Part shown: piece after piece, positions 51,812-60,031 of the stretch
Position numbering within the stretch: the first letter of the stretch is position 1
Layout of the letters: each line of letters begins with the position of its first letter
Source: Hyphomicrobiaceae bacterium
Lineage (GTDB): Bacteria > Pseudomonadota > Alphaproteobacteria > Rhizobiales > Hyphomicrobiaceae
NCBI GenBank assembly: GCA_030655135.1
Contig: JAURWC010000009.1
Location: forward strand, 1-64,000
Length of the DNA: 64,000 nucleotides
Reading direction: 5' to 3'
Notes under the pieces: generated by a model
The model's input: only the letters and a program-made list of their open reading frames with translations
What the model was told of the DNA's origin: nothing
The model's database searches: none
Position numbers and translations under genes: made by a program

Positions 51812-52852
51812 TTGAGATCGGCTCCATCACCTTCAGCGTCCTGCGGTTGCCTAGCAAGTGCGGTTGCCGCCTTGGCGCTGCTCCTCGTCGCGCCGAATGC
51901 CGGCGCCGCGCACGAGATTTTTGTGACCAATGAGAAGGACAACACGGTTTCCGTGATAGACGCGAAATCGCTGGAAGTCGTTCGCGTCATTCCTGTCGGC
52001 AAACGCCCGCGCGGGATCATCTTCTCAAAGGATTTTTCCCAGTTCTATGTCTGCGCGAGCGACAGCGACGCTGTGCAAGTCTTCGAAGCGGCGACCGGAA
52101 AACATCTCCACGACCTGCCTTCCGGCGATGATCCGGAGCAGTTCTCGCTTTCACCGGATGGTCAACGGCTGTACATCGCCAATGAAGACAATGCGGTGAC
52201 GACGGTCATCGACATACCCAGCCGCAAGGTCATCGCGCAGATCGACGTCGGTATCGAGCCGGAGGGCATGGCGGTATCTCCGGACAACACACTGGCCGCC
52301 ACGACGTCGGAAACGACGAATATGGCGCACATCATCGACACTAAGACGTTCGGCGTGATCGAGAATGTTCTGGTCGATCAGCGGCCGCGCCATGCCGAGT
52401 TCACTGCGGACAGCCGGAAGCTGTGGGTTTCGTCCGAGATCGGCGGAACGATATCGGTCATCGATCTTGCCAGCAAAAGCGTCGAGCACGTCATCCGGTT
52501 TGAGGTGCCCGGTGTTCTACCGCACAATATTCAGCCCGTCGGCTTCACGTTCACCAAAGACGGGAGCCGGGTCTTCGTTGCACTGGGCCCGGCAAACCGT
52601 ATCGCCGTCGTCGATACGGCGACCTTCAAGGTGGTGAAGTACATCCTTGTCGGTCAGCGCGTTTGGCACCTTGCAATGACCCCGGACAACGGTTTGCTAT
52701 TCACGACGAACGGCGTTTCGAACGACGTGACGGTGATCGACACGGTCGATCTCAAACCGATCAAATCGATCAAGGTCGGGCGCTATCCCTGGGGCGCGGC
52801 TCTCCGCGCGATCGGCGGACAAAATCTGGTACCGGTCGCCAATAACAAATGA
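51812..52852 (+). CDS. PQQ-dependent catabolism-associated beta-propeller protein
   Basis: 346 residues from TTG 51812, well placed after GGAGGAAA. The signal peptide (ALALLLVAPNAGAA) precedes seven YVTN-type propeller repeats (IFVTNEKDNTVSVIDAKSLE, LYIANEDNAVTTVID, LWVSSEIGGTISVID, LFTTNGVSNDVTVID). It matches TIGR03866, the propeller found beside PQQ ethanol-type dehydrogenases. Periplasmic; an accessory role in quinoprotein electron flow is likely, and its exact job is unknown. Confidence 0.9.
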   Translation: MRSAPSPSASCGCLASAVAALALLLVAPNAGAAHEIFVTNEKDNTVSVIDAKSLEVVRVIPVGKRPRGIIFSKDFSQFYVCASDSDAVQVFEAATGKHLHDLPSGDDPEQFSLSPDGQRLYIANEDNAVTTVIDIPSRKVIAQIDVGIEPEGMAVSPDNTLAATTSETTNMAHIIDTKTFGVIENVLVDQRPRHAEFTADSRKLWVSSEIGGTISVIDLASKSVEHVIRFEVPGVLPHNIQPVGFTFTKDGSRVFVALGPANRIAVVDTATFKVVKYILVGQRVWHLAMTPDNGLLFTTNGVSNDVTVIDTVDLKPIKSIKVGRYPWGAALRAIGGQNLVPVANNK

Positions 52853-52880
52853 TTGAACGTAACTTTTGGGAGGGGCGTCT

Positions 52881-53312
52881 ATGTCTCGAGTGCGCGCTGC
52901 GGTTTGTGTGGCGGTGTCGGCAGCTGTGCTGCTTTGCGGCGGAACGATGCGCAGCTGGGCGCATGGCGACGTCACGCCGCAACCCGTCGATACGACGGGC
53001 CTGGAACCGCTGGGCGAGGAGTGGCGCAAAGAGAACCCTTACCGGGGCAACGAGACCGCGATCAAAATCGGCGCCTCGGCCTACAATCAAAACTGTGCCC
53101 GGTGCCACGGGCTGGAGGCGATCTCGGGCGGCATTGCCCCTGATCTCAGGGGCCTCGAAAAAGATGCGTCCGGCGACGCTTGGTTCTTGAACAGGATCCG
53201 CAAAGGCGCGACCATCAATGGCGACTTCAAGATGCCGCCATTCGAGAAGCTCATGAGCCAGGAGGCCATGTGGGCCATCCGCAGCTACATCGACTCCCGG
53301 CCGACGGAGTGA
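52881..53312 (+). CDS. c-type cytochrome, PedF/cytochrome c-550 type
   Basis: 143 residues from ATG 52881 with GGAGGGG upstream. A signal peptide is cut near SWAHG. The HGDVTPQPVDTTGLEPLGEE start is typical of PedF. The haem site is C72-x2-C75-H76 (CARCHG), with the axial Met in KMPPFEKL. It accepts electrons from the PQQ dehydrogenase in the periplasm. It lies in the same short operon as the propeller and the binding protein. Confidence 0.92.
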   Translation: MSRVRAAVCVAVSAAVLLCGGTMRSWAHGDVTPQPVDTTGLEPLGEEWRKENPYRGNETAIKIGASAYNQNCARCHGLEAISGGIAPDLRGLEKDASGDAWFLNRIRKGATINGDFKMPPFEKLMSQEAMWAIRSYIDSRPTE

Positions 53313-53316
53313 GTTC

Positions 53317-54174
53317 TTGAGAACGCACTTCGCGCTGACCAAGTATCTCGGTCTCGTATGTGCTTTGGTGGCATACGCGTCGGCGGTTCTCGCTCGTCCG
53401 CTCGACGAAGTCGTCGCCTCGAAAACGTTGCGCGTGGTCGTCTATCGCGATAACCCGCCATTTTCCTGGATGGAAGGAGACCAGCCTCGCGGCATCGACG
53501 TCGACATCGGCAAAGCGCTCGCACGCCATCTCGGCGTCGAGCCGGAAATCGTCGCGCGCATGACGGCCGAAGATGTCGATGACGACCTGCGCTTCAACAT
53601 CTGGAAGGGGCCCTATTCCGAAGGCGGCGTCGGCGACGTCATGCTGCACGTCCCCGTCGATCGCGACTTGATGGCACGCAACAATCTGGCAGTGATCAGC
53701 AATGCGTATTTCATGGAGAGCGTCGCGCTGGCCATCGACCCAGACAGGCAGGCTGCCCCCACGAGCTTCGACGCCTTCACCGAGGCGAAAATTGGCGTCC
53801 AATTTTCAACCGTCGAGGACTACTTCCTTCTCCGGTTTGGAAACGGAAAGCTGATAAGCAACATCGCGCACCACACGAAACTCGAAAAGGGCATCGACGC
53901 ATTTTTGAAGAAGGACACGGTGGCGATTCTCGGCGTGCGGTCTGACATCGAAGGGATGCTCAACCGAAAAGGCGCCAAAGCGCGGTTCGTCGACGTGCCG
54001 ATGCCGGGCCTGGCGCGGAAGAACTGGCTGATCGGCACAGCTGTCAAAGACGACAGCCGCGACCTCGGTTACGCCATCGGTGCAGCATTTGAGAAGATGC
54101 GCACGTCGGGCGACCTGCAGAACATCTTTAGCAGCTATGGCGTCACTTACGTTTCACCGGCCACGCCGGACTGA
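53317..54174 (+). CDS. Quinoprotein dehydrogenase-associated MoxJ-like substrate-binding protein
   Basis: 285 residues from TTG 53317 with GGAG at 53306-53309 inside the cytochrome gene's end. A signal peptide ends near SAVLA. The type-2 periplasmic binding fold shows TLRVVVYRDNPPFSW, RGIDVDIGKALARHLGV and IGVQFSTVEDYFLLR. This corresponds to the MoxJ-like family linked to PQQ dehydrogenases (TIGR03871). XoxJ/MoxJ proteins aid dehydrogenase maturation. No ABC permease or ATPase follows, so transport is unlikely. Confidence 0.9.
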   Translation: MRTHFALTKYLGLVCALVAYASAVLARPLDEVVASKTLRVVVYRDNPPFSWMEGDQPRGIDVDIGKALARHLGVEPEIVARMTAEDVDDDLRFNIWKGPYSEGGVGDVMLHVPVDRDLMARNNLAVISNAYFMESVALAIDPDRQAAPTSFDAFTEAKIGVQFSTVEDYFLLRFGNGKLISNIAHHTKLEKGIDAFLKKDTVAILGVRSDIEGMLNRKGAKARFVDVPMPGLARKNWLIGTAVKDDSRDLGYAIGAAFEKMRTSGDLQNIFSSYGVTYVSPATPD

Positions 54175-54224
54175 CGCTGGACCCTCTATTTATTGAGCGG
54201 ATAGACTCCGGCCCACAGGCCGAT

Positions 54225-54301
54225 TGGCGCACCCGGCAGGATTCGAACCTGCGACCTCTGCCTTCGGAGGGCAGCACTCTATCCAGCTGAGCTACGGGTG
54301 C
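54225..54301 (-). tRNA. tRNA-Arg (anticodon CCG)
   Basis: Complete cloverleaf on the minus strand, 77 nt. Acceptor arms are GCACCCG (54301-54295) and CGGGTGC (54235-54229), the D arm contains GCTCAGCTGGATAGAG, and the anticodon stem CTGCC/GGCAG encloses loop CTCCGAA with CCG as anticodon. The T loop is GTTCGAATC. The 3' CCA is encoded (54227-54225). Confidence 0.97.
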
Positions 54302-54375
54302 TGAGAGCCAGGGCCTAGATAGACCATTCGCGGCCCGGCCGCAAATGCCCAGAAGATCGGGCCTTGCTGCCGGGC

Positions 54376-56076
54376 TTACGCAGCGGTGCGACGGTCGTCT
54401 TGCCGGAGCGAAGACAAGAACTCGTTGACCTCGTTCGTCAAACGCTGAGCCTCATTGGACAGGCTGTCAGCCGCCATCTGTACCGCCTCGCTCGACCGGC
54501 TGGTCTCGCCAATGGCCCCCGATACGCGTGAGATGTCACCCGCCAACTGCTGCGTACCGGTGGCCGCGGCCTGGGCGCTGCGTGAGATCTCGGCCGTCGC
54601 CGCGCCCTGCTCTTCCACTGCCGTGGCAATGGCGATGGTCACTTCGGTAATGTCGTGCATGGCAGTCGCCACCTCGCGAATGGCAGCCACGGCGTTGCGG
54701 GTCGATGACTGGATGCCGCTCACCTGCTGGGCAATCTGATCCGTGGCCTTGGCCGTCTGGTCGGCCAGCGACTTGACCTCCTGCGCCACGACGGCAAATC
54801 CCTTGCCCGCCTCGCCGGCGCGGGCTGCCTCGATCGTTGCGTTGAGCGCCAGAAGATTGGTTTGTGCCGCGATTTGCTGGATCAGGTCGACAACCGTGCC
54901 GATCGTCTGGCCGGCGAGCGCCAGGCCCTCGATCTCGCTGGCCGAGCGGTCCGTAGTCTTTTCCGCATCTCTCACGATCGATCCCGCCTGCGTAACCTGC
55001 CGCGTGATTTCCTGGATTGAGGCCGAGAGCTGTTCGGCCGCGGCTGCAACAGAATTGACGTTCGTCGTGGCATGGCCCGACGCCTGGCTGGCCGAGTCGG
55101 CCTGCGTCGCGGCGGCGGTTGCGATCGAGCCCAGCGACTGCGCAGTCTCGCGCATCACCGACGTATCGTCGTTGACCGAGTCCAATACACGCCCCACGGA
55201 CGAGTTGAACTTTTCCACGGCCGCCTCGACAGCCGACGTACGCGCGGCGCGCATCTCGGACTCGCGCTGAGTGGCCGCTGTCAGTTCGCGGTTGCTGCGC
55301 ATCGCCTTTTGGAACACTGCGATAGAGCGCGCCAACGCACCGATTTCGTCTGATCTTGCTTCGAAAGGAATTATCGTATCGCTGCCGCCGGCCACCAGTG
55401 CGGTGATGGACGTGATTTGCGCCAGGGGTCTGGCAACAGCATTGCGTATGACAAGGATGCCCACCGAAGCCAGCACCAGCACCTGCAGGGCTAGCGCCGT
55501 TAGCAGCATTGTGACCTGCTGCACGCTCGTATCGAGAGCGACATGGGCCGCGTCTGTACGAGCCCGGTAGCTCTGACCGAGCTTCTGCAAATCTTCGTTG
55601 AGCGCAGAGCGGACCGAGCGATTGGCATCATTGTCGCCGAACTCGCGTGCGGCCTGCGGGCTCATCTTCTCGGCGCGGTCGACCATCTCGCGGCGGAAGT
55701 CCATGAACTGTTTGATGCGCGTATTGAACCCGTCGAATTCCTTGGTCTCATCCGCACTTAGCAAACCGCGCCACTCAGACACCACTTGATCGATGCGATC
55801 GATGTAGTTCAACTGGCTCGCGCCGAATTTCTTGGCCTTCTCCCAATCCGGCGACATGTAGATGCCGCGCGATTCCATCACGACCGCAAAGATCAGCCCG
55901 TTGACCTTTTCCACACCGATGGTGCCTTGCGCGGCGGCGTTCACCTCATCGACGAGGCCCTGCTGCGTCCGCGATTCATAGACGAGTACGCCGACAAGCG
56001 CCAAAGTGGCGGCAACAAGCAGGGCGAAAATGGAATAAAGCTTTGCCGCGATGGAAAGCTGGGACAGTGCACGCAT
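54376..56076 (-). CDS. Methyl-accepting chemotaxis protein with four-helix-bundle sensor
   Basis: 566 residues. TM1 is about 14-33, the periplasmic part is helical with QTKQ-like spacing ([17 protein letters not shown]) typical of 4HB_MCP domains, TM2 is about 190-213, then HAMP about 214-270. The MA signalling domain holds [20 protein letters not shown] near 410-430 and ends [11 protein letters not shown]. It differs from the tandem pair at the left end in sensor and tail. The ligand is unknown. Divergent from polA. Confidence 0.95.
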   Translation of the reverse strand: MRALSQLSIAAKLYSIFALLVAATLALVGVLVYESRTQQGLVDEVNAAAQGTIGVEKVNGLIFAVVMESRGIYMSPDWEKAKKFGASQLNYIDRIDQVVSEWRGLLSADETKEFDGFNTRIKQFMDFRREMVDRAEKMSPQAAREFGDNDANRSVRSALNEDLQKLGQSYRARTDAAHVALDTSVQQVTMLLTALALQVLVLASVGILVIRNAVARPLAQITSITALVAGGSDTIIPFEARSDEIGALARSIAVFQKAMRSNRELTAATQRESEMRAARTSAVEAAVEKFNSSVGRVLDSVNDDTSVMRETAQSLGSIATAAATQADSASQASGHATTNVNSVAAAAEQLSASIQEITRQVTQAGSIVRDAEKTTDRSASEIEGLALAGQTIGTVVDLIQQIAAQTNLLALNATIEAARAGEAGKGFAVVAQEVKSLADQTAKATDQIAQQVSGIQSSTRNAVAAIREVATAMHDITEVTIAIATAVEEQGAATAEISRSAQAAATGTQQLAGDISRVSGAIGETSRSSEAVQMAADSLSNEAQRLTNEVNEFLSSLRQDDRRTAA

Positions 56077-56141
56077 CGTTTGGTCCTGAAAGGCTACGGC
56101 TGAGTATTTTCATTAGCTTAATTGATCGTCGTTAATAATCG

Positions 56142-56162
56142 GTTGGCGCCTGATGCGCCAAC
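56142..56162. repeat. 8-bp inverted repeat between chemoreceptor and polA
   Basis: GTTGGCGC (56142-56149) and GCGCCAAC (56155-56162) with a 5-base spacer lie 100 bases before the polA ATG and 66 bases before the divergent chemoreceptor. It could be an operator or a short RNA hairpin; no T run. Confidence 0.5.
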
Positions 56163-56263
56163 TACCAGAAGTATTTGGCTAACTTGCAAGATCAACTCGC
56201 TTGCTGACCCGCCGTCGTGCGGCTCGTATAGTCCGCGCCGAACAACATGAGCGAAAAGCCGAA

Positions 56264-59263
56264 ATGACCAAGCCAGCCACGCGCGCCCCGGCAGCCTGTT
56301 CCGTGCCGGAGGGCGAAGCCGTTCCGATCGTCAAGGGCAGCCACGTTTATCTCGTTGACGGGTCCGGCTACATCTTCCGCGCCTTCCACGCCCTGCCGCC
56401 TCTGACGCGCCCGTCGGATGGGCTGCCCGTCGGCGCCGTTCACGGCTTTTGCGCCATGCTGTGGAAGCTGCTGGGTGAGAGCAAGCTGTCCGACAAACCG
56501 ACCCACTTCGCTGTGATCTTCGACGCCTCCGAGAAGACGTTCCGCAACGAGATCTACCAGGAGTACAAGGCGCACCGCCCGCCGGCGCCGGAAGAGCTGA
56601 TCCCGCAATTCCCGCTGATCCGCGATGCCGTGAAGGCCTTCAACATCGCCTGCCTGGAGCAGAATGGCTACGAGGCCGATGACCTGATCGCCACCTACAC
56701 CCGCGACGTCGTCGCCGCCGGCGGCGAGGTGACGATCGTTTCGTCCGACAAGGACCTGATGCAGCTGATTCAGCCGGGCGTCGTCATGTTCGACGGCATG
56801 AAGAACAAGAAGATCGGCCCCGACGAGGTGTATGAAAAGTTCGGCGTGAAGCCGGACAAGGTCATCGACATTCAGTCGCTCGCCGGTGACTCGACCGACA
56901 ACGTTCCAGGCGTGCCCGGCATTGGCATCAAGACAGCCGCCGAGTTGATCACGCAATATGGAGATCTCGATACGCTGCTGGCCCGCGCCGGCGAGATCAG
57001 GCAGCCCAAGCGCCGCGAAAAGCTGATCGAGTTCGCCGATCAGGCCCGCATCTCGCGCGACCTCGTCACCCTGATGCAGGACGTGCCCCTCTCCGTGCCG
57101 GCAGATCAACTGGGCGTGCAGGAGCCGCAGGCTGATACCCTGCTCGGCTTCCTGCGCCTGATGGAGTTCGGCACGCTGACCCGCCGCATCGCCGACAAGC
57201 TTGGCGTCGACGCGCCCGCAGTCTCCGCGCCCTCGACAGGATCGGCCGCAGCCAAGACGGACAAAGCCACAGCACCACGCGCTGAGCCCGGCGCCCCGCC
57301 CGCCGCAGCGGCAAGCGAAGGCCCAGGCACGCCCGCAGCCCTCGTTGCGTTCGCCGGCGCCCAGGCTTTGAGCCCACCGATCGACCGCAGCAAATACGAA
57401 ATCGTCCAGACCCCGGAGGCGCTGGCTGTTTGGGTCGCAAGCGCCTACGACTCTGGCCGCTGCGCCTTCGACACCGAGACTACCAGCATCGATCCGATGC
57501 AGTGCGATCTCGTCGGCATGTCGCTGGCTACCGCTCCGGGAAAGGCCTGCTACATCCCGATCGCGCACCGTGCCTCGAAAGGCGGCTTCGACTTCGGCGA
57601 GGGCGACCTCATCCAGCAGATCGCAGCAGCTGACGTGCTCGCCACCCTAAAGCCGATGCTCGAGGATCCCACGGTCCTCAAGATCGGCCACAACATGAAG
57701 TACGATCTCAACGTGCTTCAGCGCCACGGCATCGCGCTGCGCTCCATCGACGACACGATGCTGCTCTCCTACACGCTCGACAGCGGCAAGGGCCCTCAAG
57801 GCATGGACGAACTGGCCGAACGCCACCTGGGCCACACCTGCATGCCGTTCACGAAAGTGATCGACTTCGCCCCCGGCCAGAAGAAGAACGAGAAGACCTT
57901 TGCCGAAGTGCCCCTCGACAAGGCGACCGAATACGCCGCCGAGGATGCCGACGTCACGCTGCGCCTCTGGCTCAAGCTGAAGCCGCGCCTCGTCGCCGAA
58001 CGCATGACGACCGTCTACGAAACGCTGGAGCGCCCGCTGCTGCCGGTCATTGCGGAGATGGAGCAGCACGGCATCAAGGTTGACAAGGCGATCCTCGCCC
58101 GCCTGTCGTCCACGTTCTCGCAGGGCGTGCATCGCCTGGAAGAAGAGATCAACGGCCTCGTCGGCCACAAATTCAACTTCGGCTCACCCAAGCAGCTCGG
58201 CGAGCTGCTGTTCGACCGCCTGAAGCTGCCGGGCGGCAAGAAGACAAAATCCGGCCAGTGGGAAACCCGAGCCGGCCTGCTCGACGATTTGGCCGCCAAC
58301 GAGGAACTGCCCGACGATGCCCGCGCGTTGATCAACAAGATGCTGGAGTGGCGCCAGCTCACCAAGCTGCGATCCACCTACACCGACGCGCTGCCGCACT
58401 ACCTGCACCCGCAGTCGAACCGCATCCACACGTCGTACTCGCTGGCCGCCACCACCACTGGCCGCCTAGCATCGTCAGAGCCCAACCTGCAGAACATCCC
58501 GATCCGCACTAAGGAAGGCCGCGAGATCCGCACCGCCTTCATTGCCGAGCCCGGCCACAAGCTGATCTCGGCCGACTACTCGCAGATCGAGCTTCGCGTG
58601 CTGGCCCACATCGCTGACATCCCGCAGCTGAAGAAGGCCTTCGACGAGGGCCTCGATATTCACGCCATGACGGCATCTGAGATGTTTGGCGTGCCGGTGA
58701 AGGACATGCCAAGCGAAGTGCGCCGACGCGCCAAGGCGATCAACTTCGGCATCATCTACGGCATCTCCGCCTTCGGCCTGGCCAACCAGCTGTCGATCCC
58801 GCGCGAGGAAGCCGGCGACTATATCAAGACGTACTTCCGCCGCTTCCCCGGCATTCGCGACTACATGGAAGAGACCAAGAAGTTCGCCCACGAGCACGGC
58901 TACGTGACGACCATCTTCGGCCGCAAGATGCACTACCCCGAGATCAACACGCGGAACCCCTCAATGCGCTCGTTCCTGGAACGCGCCTCTATCAACGCGC
59001 CAATCCAGGGTTCGGCCGCCGACGTGATCCGTCGCGCTATGGCGCGCATGCCGGGTGCATTGCGCGACGCCGGGCTGGAGAGCGCGCGCATGCTGCTGCA
59101 GGTGCACGATGAGTTGGTGTTTGAGGCGCGCGAAGCGGAGGTGGAGAAGACACTGACGCTAGCAAAGACTGTGATGGAGCGGGCCGCGCTGCCTGCGGCT
59201 GCACTGACTGTACCGCTGCAGGTCGACGCCAAAGCGGCTGACAACTGGGAAGCGGCGCATTAG
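56264..59263 (+). CDS. polA: DNA polymerase I
   Basis: 999 residues from ATG 56264 (the open frame starts 21 codons earlier). Three domains: 5'-3' exonuclease about 20-310 (VYLVDGSGYIFRAFHALPPL, QNGYEADDLIATYT, GDSTDNVPGVPGIGIKTAAE); 3'-5' exonuclease about 390-600 with intact DTE, HNMKYD and YAAEDAD motifs; and polymerase with DYSQIELRVLAHI (motif A), RRRAKAINFGIIYGI (motif B) and QVHDELVFEA (motif C). An Ala/Pro-rich linker of about 50 residues lies between the first two. It fills gaps and removes RNA primers. Confidence 0.97.
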   Translation: MTKPATRAPAACSVPEGEAVPIVKGSHVYLVDGSGYIFRAFHALPPLTRPSDGLPVGAVHGFCAMLWKLLGESKLSDKPTHFAVIFDASEKTFRNEIYQEYKAHRPPAPEELIPQFPLIRDAVKAFNIACLEQNGYEADDLIATYTRDVVAAGGEVTIVSSDKDLMQLIQPGVVMFDGMKNKKIGPDEVYEKFGVKPDKVIDIQSLAGDSTDNVPGVPGIGIKTAAELITQYGDLDTLLARAGEIRQPKRREKLIEFADQARISRDLVTLMQDVPLSVPADQLGVQEPQADTLLGFLRLMEFGTLTRRIADKLGVDAPAVSAPSTGSAAAKTDKATAPRAEPGAPPAAAASEGPGTPAALVAFAGAQALSPPIDRSKYEIVQTPEALAVWVASAYDSGRCAFDTETTSIDPMQCDLVGMSLATAPGKACYIPIAHRASKGGFDFGEGDLIQQIAAADVLATLKPMLEDPTVLKIGHNMKYDLNVLQRHGIALRSIDDTMLLSYTLDSGKGPQGMDELAERHLGHTCMPFTKVIDFAPGQKKNEKTFAEVPLDKATEYAAEDADVTLRLWLKLKPRLVAERMTTVYETLERPLLPVIAEMEQHGIKVDKAILARLSSTFSQGVHRLEEEINGLVGHKFNFGSPKQLGELLFDRLKLPGGKKTKSGQWETRAGLLDDLAANEELPDDARALINKMLEWRQLTKLRSTYTDALPHYLHPQSNRIHTSYSLAATTTGRLASSEPNLQNIPIRTKEGREIRTAFIAEPGHKLISADYSQIELRVLAHIADIPQLKKAFDEGLDIHAMTASEMFGVPVKDMPSEVRRRAKAINFGIIYGISAFGLANQLSIPREEAGDYIKTYFRRFPGIRDYMEETKKFAHEHGYVTTIFGRKMHYPEINTRNPSMRSFLERASINAPIQGSAADVIRRAMARMPGALRDAGLESARMLLQVHDELVFEAREAEVEKTLTLAKTVMERAALPAAALTVPLQVDAKAADNWEAAH

Positions 59264-59294
59264 CGGTCTTAAAGTCTACTCAATGTCGACGTGA

Positions 59295-59329
59295 CAAAAA
59301 AAATGGCGCCTCCTGAGTCAGGAGGCGCC
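59295..59329 (-). terminator. Rho-independent terminator, minus strand
   Basis: GGCGCCTCCTGA and TCAGGAGGCGCC (59305-59329, one central base) form a perfect 12-bp stem. On the minus strand it is followed by ATTTTTTTTGTC. It ends the exported-protein gene 59337-59651 and stands 41 bases past the polA stop. Confidence 0.9.
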
Positions 59330-59336
59330 GGCAATC

Positions 59337-59651
59337 TTACTTCTTCATATCGGTCTGCGAATTCGGCTCGGCAGTCTTGCCGTTGACCGGAGGTGTCTTG
59401 TCCTTTGCCAACGACGGGTCAGTGCCGGTCGTGCCGCTCGATGCTCCCGAAGACGCGCCGCCCGAAGAGTTGCTGCTGTTCGAACCGTCGGTGGTGTTTG
59501 CCGGAGCGGTCTGCTTGGACGTACCGTCAGGCTGTGCTGCGGCGCCGCTATTAGCTGGTGGTGCGCCGGCGCTTGGTGCGGCGGTCTGAGCCAGTGCAAC
59601 GCTGGAGGACAGCGCGAAAAGCGCAGCGGCTGCGGCGGTTGTATATTTCAT
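59337..59651 (-). CDS. Small exported Ser/Gly/Thr-rich protein
   Basis: 104 residues from ATG 59651 with GGAAACCCC upstream. The signal peptide MKYTTAAAAALFALSSSVAL is cut near ALAQT. The rest is low-complexity (SNSSGGASSGASSG) and includes TGTDPSLAKDKTPPVNGK. The TGTDPS block recurs in the exported protein at 26936-27208. It is probably disordered in the periplasm; function unknown. Confidence 0.75.
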   Translation of the reverse strand: MKYTTAAAAALFALSSSVALAQTAAPSAGAPPANSGAAAQPDGTSKQTAPANTTDGSNSSNSSGGASSGASSGTTGTDPSLAKDKTPPVNGKTAEPNSQTDMKK

Positions 59652-59738
59652 GGGGTTTCCTTTTTGTTTTGGGGACTCGAAGGCCACGTCTGAAAAGTCT
59701 AGAGCAGCGCGGTTGTTCCGCGGCCGTAGCTCAAATTT

Positions 59739-59924
59739 CTACTGTTGCACGGGCGTTGGCGGCATGGTGCCCGGCAAAAGGCCAAAATAGTAGAAAATGC
59801 CCAGGCCAATAATGAATAGAGCGATGAGCGACACCGTCAGGATAATGAAGGTATCCGGTGAATTTTCTGCCTGCGTTGCTTCGCGCGGCGTTTCGACTTT
59901 TTTACCTTGAACGTTACCAGTCAT
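59739..59924 (-). CDS. Small single-helix membrane protein
   Basis: 61 residues. A strong GGAGGTGA stands before ATG 59924. The charged N-terminus (KKVETPREATQ) is followed by one long hydrophobic segment, FIILTVSLIALFIIGLGIFY, and a Pro-rich tail (TMPPTPVQQ). No family recognised; the ribosome site and composition support a real gene. Confidence 0.7.
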   Translation of the reverse strand: MTGNVQGKKVETPREATQAENSPDTFIILTVSLIALFIIGLGIFYYFGLLPGTMPPTPVQQ

Positions 59925-60031
59925 GCGTCACCTCCAGTTGAGGAGTGCAACGCACGAGCTCTACGGAGGTTCGATTGAGACGCGTCTGGCCTTCGTTTGC
60001 CGCTAATCCCGGGAAGATCAAGCTGGGCGCA

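Noticed and set aside
53317-54174. Part of an ABC importer
   Set aside because: No permease or ATPase gene follows. The protein belongs to the MoxJ-like family associated with quinoprotein dehydrogenases.
56192-57568. 458-codon minus-strand frame at the start of polA
   Set aside because: It is antisense to the clear 5'-3' exonuclease domain of PolA and has no recognisable domain.
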